DNA of 64,000 bases from Jiella pelagia (GTDB lineage Bacteria > Pseudomonadota > Alphaproteobacteria > Rhizobiales > Rhizobiaceae): positions 4,134,001 through 4,198,000 of the forward strand of contig NZ_CP114029.1 in assembly GCF_026898155.1 (NCBI RefSeq). The letters are read 5' to 3'. Of the stretch, positions 60,407 to 64,000 are shown one piece after another; the stretch's first letter is position 1, and each line of letters opens with the position of its first letter. The notes beneath the pieces are model-generated. The model was not told the origin of the DNA. It saw nothing but the letters and a program-made list of their open reading frames with translations, and searched no databases. The position numbers and the translations under genes were made by a program.

Positions 60407-61285
60407 GTGGTCGAGGAAACCGCCCAATGTGTCGAGAGCCTCGTCTTCCGGGACGGGGCTTTCGCCCGTTCGCAGCGCCACGTGCCGGCCGAGACGGCGG
60501 TGGCGATCTCGATCGGCGGTTCGACCCATGCAGTGATGATGGCAACGCCCGCCGATCTCGAGGACATGGCGGTCGGCCTCGTCCTCAACGAATTGATTGT
60601 CGATCGGATCGACGAGATCGAGAAACTGGAGATCGTCGCGACGGAGGCCGGCATCGACTGCCAGATCAGGCTGGTGGAAGAGCGGGCTAAAACCTATGTC
60701 GCGCGCCGGAGGCAGATGACCGGGCCGGTCGGCTGTGGGCTGTGCGGAGTCGAGTCGCTCGAACTCGCCGCGCCGGATCTGCCAAGGGTGCCGGACGCCG
60801 CCGCGGGTTCGATCCCGCCGCAGGCGATCGCCGATGCCGTGGCGGCCATGGCGCGGGAGCAGGCGCTCAGCCGGCTGACCCGCGCGGTGCACGCGGCTGC
60901 GTGGCACCGGCAGGGAAGGGGGCTCGTGGTGACGCGGGAGGACGTCGGCCGGCACAATGCGCTCGACAAGGTGGCGGGGCATCTCGCCCGCGCCGGTATC
61001 GACCCGCGCGAGGGTTTCCTGACGATCACCAGCCGGGTGTCGGTCGAATTGATCCAGAAGGCGGCGAGGATGGGCTGCGGGCTGATTGCCGCCGTCTCGG
61101 CGCCGACGGCCCTGGCGATCGGCGAGGCGAACGCCGCGGGCATCAGCCTCGTCGCGGTGGTGCGCGGCGACGACTTCGAGGTCTTCACGCATCCGGAGCG
61201 GATCGCGGGCACGGAAGATCTCGCAGCGCCAAACGACCGTATGCAGGCAATGACAGGACAGGGGAGAGCCGTTCATGGAACGTGA
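60407..61285 (+). CDS. fdhD: Formate dehydrogenase accessory sulfurtransferase FdhD
   Basis: The chaperone that transfers sulfur to the molybdenum cofactor of formate dehydrogenase, 292 aa. It begins at GTG 60407, with GGAGG (60396-60400) upstream. The CxxC motif is in GPVGCGLCGVESLE. Other landmarks are EDMAVGLVLNELIVD, THAAAWHRQGRGLVVTREDVGRHNALDK-like and LTITSRVSVELIQKAARMG. Overlaps the fdsD start by about 11 bp. It is required for activity of FdsA. Confidence 0.93.
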   Translation: MVEETAQCVESLVFRDGAFARSQRHVPAETAVAISIGGSTHAVMMATPADLEDMAVGLVLNELIVDRIDEIEKLEIVATEAGIDCQIRLVEERAKTYVARRRQMTGPVGCGLCGVESLELAAPDLPRVPDAAAGSIPPQAIADAVAAMAREQALSRLTRAVHAAAWHRQGRGLVVTREDVGRHNALDKVAGHLARAGIDPREGFLTITSRVSVELIQKAARMGCGLIAAVSAPTALAIGEANAAGISLVAVVRGDDFEVFTHPERIAGTEDLAAPNDRMQAMTGQGRAVHGT

Positions 61286-61535
61286 CAAGCTCGTCTACAT
61301 GGCGAACCAGATCGCCAAGTTCTTCGAGTCGGCCAAAGAGGGCGCGCGCTCCAAGGGCGTCGCCGACCACATCAACAAGTTCTGGGAGCCGCGCATGCGC
61401 ACCCAGCTGTTCGAGCGGGTGGATGGCGGCCACACCGAAGGCATGCACGAGCTGGTGCTCGAGGCGATGGACGCGATCCGGCGACCTGAAGCTCCGTCGG
61501 GAGCTCCCAACCAGAACGACCCGTCCCTCGCCTGA
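61275..61535 (+). CDS. fdsD: Formate dehydrogenase delta subunit
   Basis: A small cytoplasmic subunit or assembly factor, 86 aa. The start MERDKLVYMANQIAKFFESAK and KGVADHINKFWEPRMRTQLFERVDGG are characteristic of FdsD. It closes the fdsGBA-fdhD-fdsD operon. Its precise role, stabilising or cofactor-loading, is known only for relatives. Confidence 0.9.
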   Translation: MERDKLVYMANQIAKFFESAKEGARSKGVADHINKFWEPRMRTQLFERVDGGHTEGMHELVLEAMDAIRRPEAPSGAPNQNDPSLA

Positions 61536-61708
61536 GGCTGCATTCGCGGGACGCGATCGAATGGGGAACGTCCTTGCGCGTTGCCGCCCCGCCGCTGGCG
61601 AGGCGCGTTCGGCAATCGACCTGCCGCCGGGACAGTTGGCGGGCAACCGAAGATTAACCTTAACGCCTTACCAACGACCGGGTCAGCAACCCATCCGGGC
61701 CGGTCTCC

Positions 61709-62557
61709 ATGCGCTCCACGCGAGTTCTCCTATCCGCCGTCGTCGCCGCGTCTTCCCTGGCGGGCTGCGCCAGCAACGAACGATCGTCGATGCGGCTGCC
61801 GGCCACGCCCGCCATGAGCGCAGCGCCGGCGCTCGGCTACCAGACATCCGTACAGGATCCGAAGTTCCCGCTGTTCCAGTCGTTTCAGCCGGCGGTCGCT
61901 TCGCCGCTGGCGGGGCGCACCATCCCCGTCGCCCGCTATTCCGACATCGTGCTCCGCGACAAGGAGGTCGTGCTCACCTTCGATGACGGCCCGATGCCGG
62001 GCAAGACCCACAAGATCCTCGAGGCGCTCTCCGACCACGGCGTCAGTGCGACCTTTCTGATGGTCGGTCAGATGGCCAAGGCCTATCCGAAGATCGCCCA
62101 GGAGGTGGCGGAGGCGGGCCACACCATCGGCACCCATACCTATCGTCACGCCAATCTGAGAACCATGAGCGAGGCCTCCGCCATGGCCGAGATCCGCAAG
62201 GGCGCGATGAGCGTTGCGGAGGCCCTCGAGCCGATCGGCCGGCGGCCGGCGCCGTTCTTCCGCTTCCCCTACCTCGCCGACACCCAGCGGCTGCGCCATG
62301 ACCTTGCGAGCGAGGGCATCGTCGCCATCGACGTCGACATCGATTCCAAGGACTATTTCCGCGATGCGCCGGCGACCGTGCGCGAGCGCACCTTGCGCAC
62401 GCTCGCAAAGCACGGCCGCGGCATCATCCTGATGCACGACATCCAGGCGCGGACAGCGGCGATGCTGCCGGGTTTCCTCGCCGACCTCGAAAAGCGCGGC
62501 TACAAGGTAGTGCGGCTGGTCCCGGCCGACGAGGCTCCGCAGATCGCGGGGCTCTGA
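61709..62557 (+). CDS. Polysaccharide deacetylase family lipoprotein
   Basis: A cell-envelope carbohydrate esterase-4 protein, 282 aa. The signal MRSTRVLLSAVVAASSLAGC ends in a lipobox with Cys20. NodB-domain motifs are complete: LTFDDGPMPGKT (Asp pair), GHTIGTHTYRHANL (His-x3-His type), FFRFPYLADTQR and GIILMHDIQAR. It may remove acetyl groups from peptidoglycan or exopolysaccharide. The substrate is not deducible. It is separate from fdsD by about 170 bp. Confidence 0.87.
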   Translation: MRSTRVLLSAVVAASSLAGCASNERSSMRLPATPAMSAAPALGYQTSVQDPKFPLFQSFQPAVASPLAGRTIPVARYSDIVLRDKEVVLTFDDGPMPGKTHKILEALSDHGVSATFLMVGQMAKAYPKIAQEVAEAGHTIGTHTYRHANLRTMSEASAMAEIRKGAMSVAEALEPIGRRPAPFFRFPYLADTQRLRHDLASEGIVAIDVDIDSKDYFRDAPATVRERTLRTLAKHGRGIILMHDIQARTAAMLPGFLADLEKRGYKVVRLVPADEAPQIAGL

Positions 62558-62604
62558 CGCTCACAAGGGGAGAACGAGGAGGGAGGAAGCGTCCCGGAAG
62601 GCGG

Positions 62605-63556
62605 TCAGACCGCCTCCTTGGCATCCTCACGTGGGCGGGCGTCGATCGCTCGGCCGTCCGCCAGAAGTTCTCGTTCGCGAACCCAGCCGATGCCGGGCTC
62701 GTTCTCCCGCACGCCGCGCTCGCGCTGGATCAGCGTCCAGGTGGACGGGCCGCCGGTGATCTCGAAGAGGTTGTAGCGCGAGGCCGGGTTCTTGCTGCCG
62801 GGGGCCTGGCTGGCCGAGGGCACGCCGACCACCGGGATCTGCTTCTCCGGGCCCTTCAGCCAGTAAAGCGTATCGAGATGGGTGTGGCCGTGAAGGACCA
62901 GCTCGGCGCCGACCTCGCGCATCACCTTGGAAAAGAACTGCTTGCCGATCAGCCGTTTGTGCCAGGAGGTGGAGCCCGAGATCGGCGGGTGGTGGATCAG
63001 GACGACGCGGAAGAGGCCGAGCGCCCGGGCGGTCTCCAACATCTTGGCGAGCCGCAGCGCCTGGCCGCGCTTGAACGTGCCGGTCGCGAAGAACGGCGCT
63101 GTCGCCTCGGCCGTCGATACGCCGAGGATCGCGACGTTTTCCCGGATCCTCAGATAGGGAAACGATTTGGCGGTGGAATTCAGCGCGTCGTCGCCGGTCA
63201 TGTAGGGCTGCCACTCCTTGTAGGAGCGCTTCAGCGCGCCTGGGACGTAGGCGTCGTGATTGCCGGGCACCAGCGACACCTGATGCGGGGCGCCGAGATC
63301 GCGCAGCCATAGACCGGAAGCGATCGTCTCCTTCTTGGTGGCGAGATTGACGAGGTCGCCGGTCACCGTGATGTGGTCGGGATTTTCGGCCTGCAGGTCG
63401 AGGACGAGGTCGCTCAGCGTGTCGCCGAACATCATCCGGCGCCGGTTGCGCTGCCAGTTGTACCAGCCGGTCACGCGCTTGGAGGCGAGCCTCGCGGAAG
63501 GAGAGTTCCGGCAGTGGCCCGAGATGGATGTCGGAGAGATGGGCAAGACGGAACAT
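62605..63556 (-). pseudogene. Metallophosphoesterase family protein, frameshifted
   Basis: A calcineurin-like phosphoesterase of about 316 aa when repaired. The start at 63556 is MFRLAHLSDIHLG. All metal motifs are present: LSDIHLG, TVTGDLVN, VPGNHDAY, LIHHPPIS and LHGHTHLD. The frame breaks at 63487-63493, where GAGCTC reads GAG-G-CTC on the coding strand. Dropping the base at 63490 gives LPELSFRELASKRVTGWYNWQ, and the chain then ends at 62605 (DAKEAV). As written, the frame holding GDLVN onward lacks the first metal motif. Substrate unknown. Confidence 0.82.
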
Positions 63557-63711
63557 CGCATGTCCTTGGGTCGAAATCGATCTTCCGCCGGCCGCCATCT
63601 CGTTGACGAAGTTCCACAGGAAGCGATTGTTTTTTCAAGCTTGGAAAAGGGCGCCAAACCGCGCACCCTCGTCATGCATCAATTGTAGACACGAACGAGG
63701 AGAGTGGAACC

Positions 63712-64000
63712 GTGCGGTTTCAGAAATTGCTGGTCAGCGCCATGCAGGGTGTGCATCTCCTCTCTCGGCCGATGACGCTGGGTGTGCGCGGCGCCGCCTT
63801 TGACGCGGCAGGCCGCCTCTTCCTCGTCCGCCACACCTATCTGCCCGGCTGGTACATGCCGGGGGGCGGGGTCGACCCCGGCGAGACCGTCGAGGAGGCG
63901 CTGCATCGGGAAATGTCGGAAGAGGGCAATCTGGTCGTCTCCCGCCCGCCGGAACTCTTCGCCGTCTACTACAACCGCGCCGCCTCCAAGCACGATCATG
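63712..64000 (+). CDS. NUDIX hydrolase, cut by the window end
   Basis: The first 96 residues of a NUDIX hydrolase. GTG 63712 follows GAGGAGA. The Nudix box is GGGVDPGETVEEALHREMSEEGNL, which matches GX5EX7REUXEEXGU with the metal-binding Glu residues present. It is upstream flanked by RGAAFDAAGRLFLVRHTYLPGWYMP. The substrate cannot be predicted. The gene continues beyond 64000. Confidence 0.88.
   Translation, partial: MRFQKLLVSAMQGVHLLSRPMTLGVRGAAFDAAGRLFLVRHTYLPGWYMPGGGVDPGETVEEALHREMSEEGNLVVSRPPELFAVYYNRAASKHDH

Noticed and set aside
57395..61288. 1297-codon open frame antisense to fdsA and fdhD
   Set aside because: It is a shadow of the high-GC sense genes, rich in Arg/His/Asp, with no domain and no ribosome binding site. 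The sense frame has full conserved motifs.

Overview
The window reads as chromosomal DNA from a high-GC alphaproteobacterium of the Hyphomicrobiales (Rhizobiales). Evidence is the rplU-rpmA-GNAT-obgE-proB-proA-nadD-rsfS-rlmH-envC-ctpA block, a DivL kinase with Tyr at the phospho-acceptor position followed by a TsaE-sugar kinase fusion, a pcaQ/pca cluster, and an Irr-type iron box. An aurantimonad-like genus is possible but not proven. No rRNA, tRNA, CRISPR array, insertion sequence or phage gene was recognised.

Layout. 0-7 kb: a glyoxylate-shunt locus (aceA, a small companion gene, a divergent XRE-type short-chain acyl regulator), an AT-rich one-gene islet between two 34-bp repeats copied from the 3' end of that regulator, then an Asp/Asn beta-hydroxylase and an acetyltransferase. 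7-11 kb: polyamine ABC transporter potFGHI. 11-20 kb: secreted proteins, an AsmA protein, acetoacetyl-CoA synthetase, and a PQQ dehydrogenase whose membrane domain looks like a separate gene. 20-24 kb: Irr-boxed ferric-iron SBP and permease, then a methyltransferase. 24.6-31 kb: murU-like, tsaE-amgK fusion and divL, then ahcY. 31.5-46 kb: a hypothetical protein and the conserved rplU-to-ctpA block, with a YibQ-like deacetylase. 46-50 kb: 4-hydroxybenzoate to protocatechuate to beta-ketoadipate genes (pobA, pcaGHC, pcaQ). 50-54 kb: small exported proteins, ribB(A), queF. 54-61.5 kb: NAD-dependent molybdenum formate dehydrogenase operon (fdsGBA-fdhD-fdsD) with its LysR regulator. 61.7-64 kb: a polysaccharide deacetylase lipoprotein, a metallophosphoesterase, and a NUDIX gene cut by the window end.

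The most striking signal is not a gene. Thirteen otherwise conserved reading frames are frameshifted. In nine of them the lesion is one extra base exactly in the middle of GAGCTC (GAG-N-CTC), in a tenth in the middle of AAGCTC, and the other three are one-base homopolymer changes. Removing or restoring the base restores the family sequence each time. This is best explained by a systematic consensus error at a particular motif, possibly a modified base, so these genes are probably intact in the cell. A biological cause is not excluded. The second signal is the AT-rich islet at 4290-5488.
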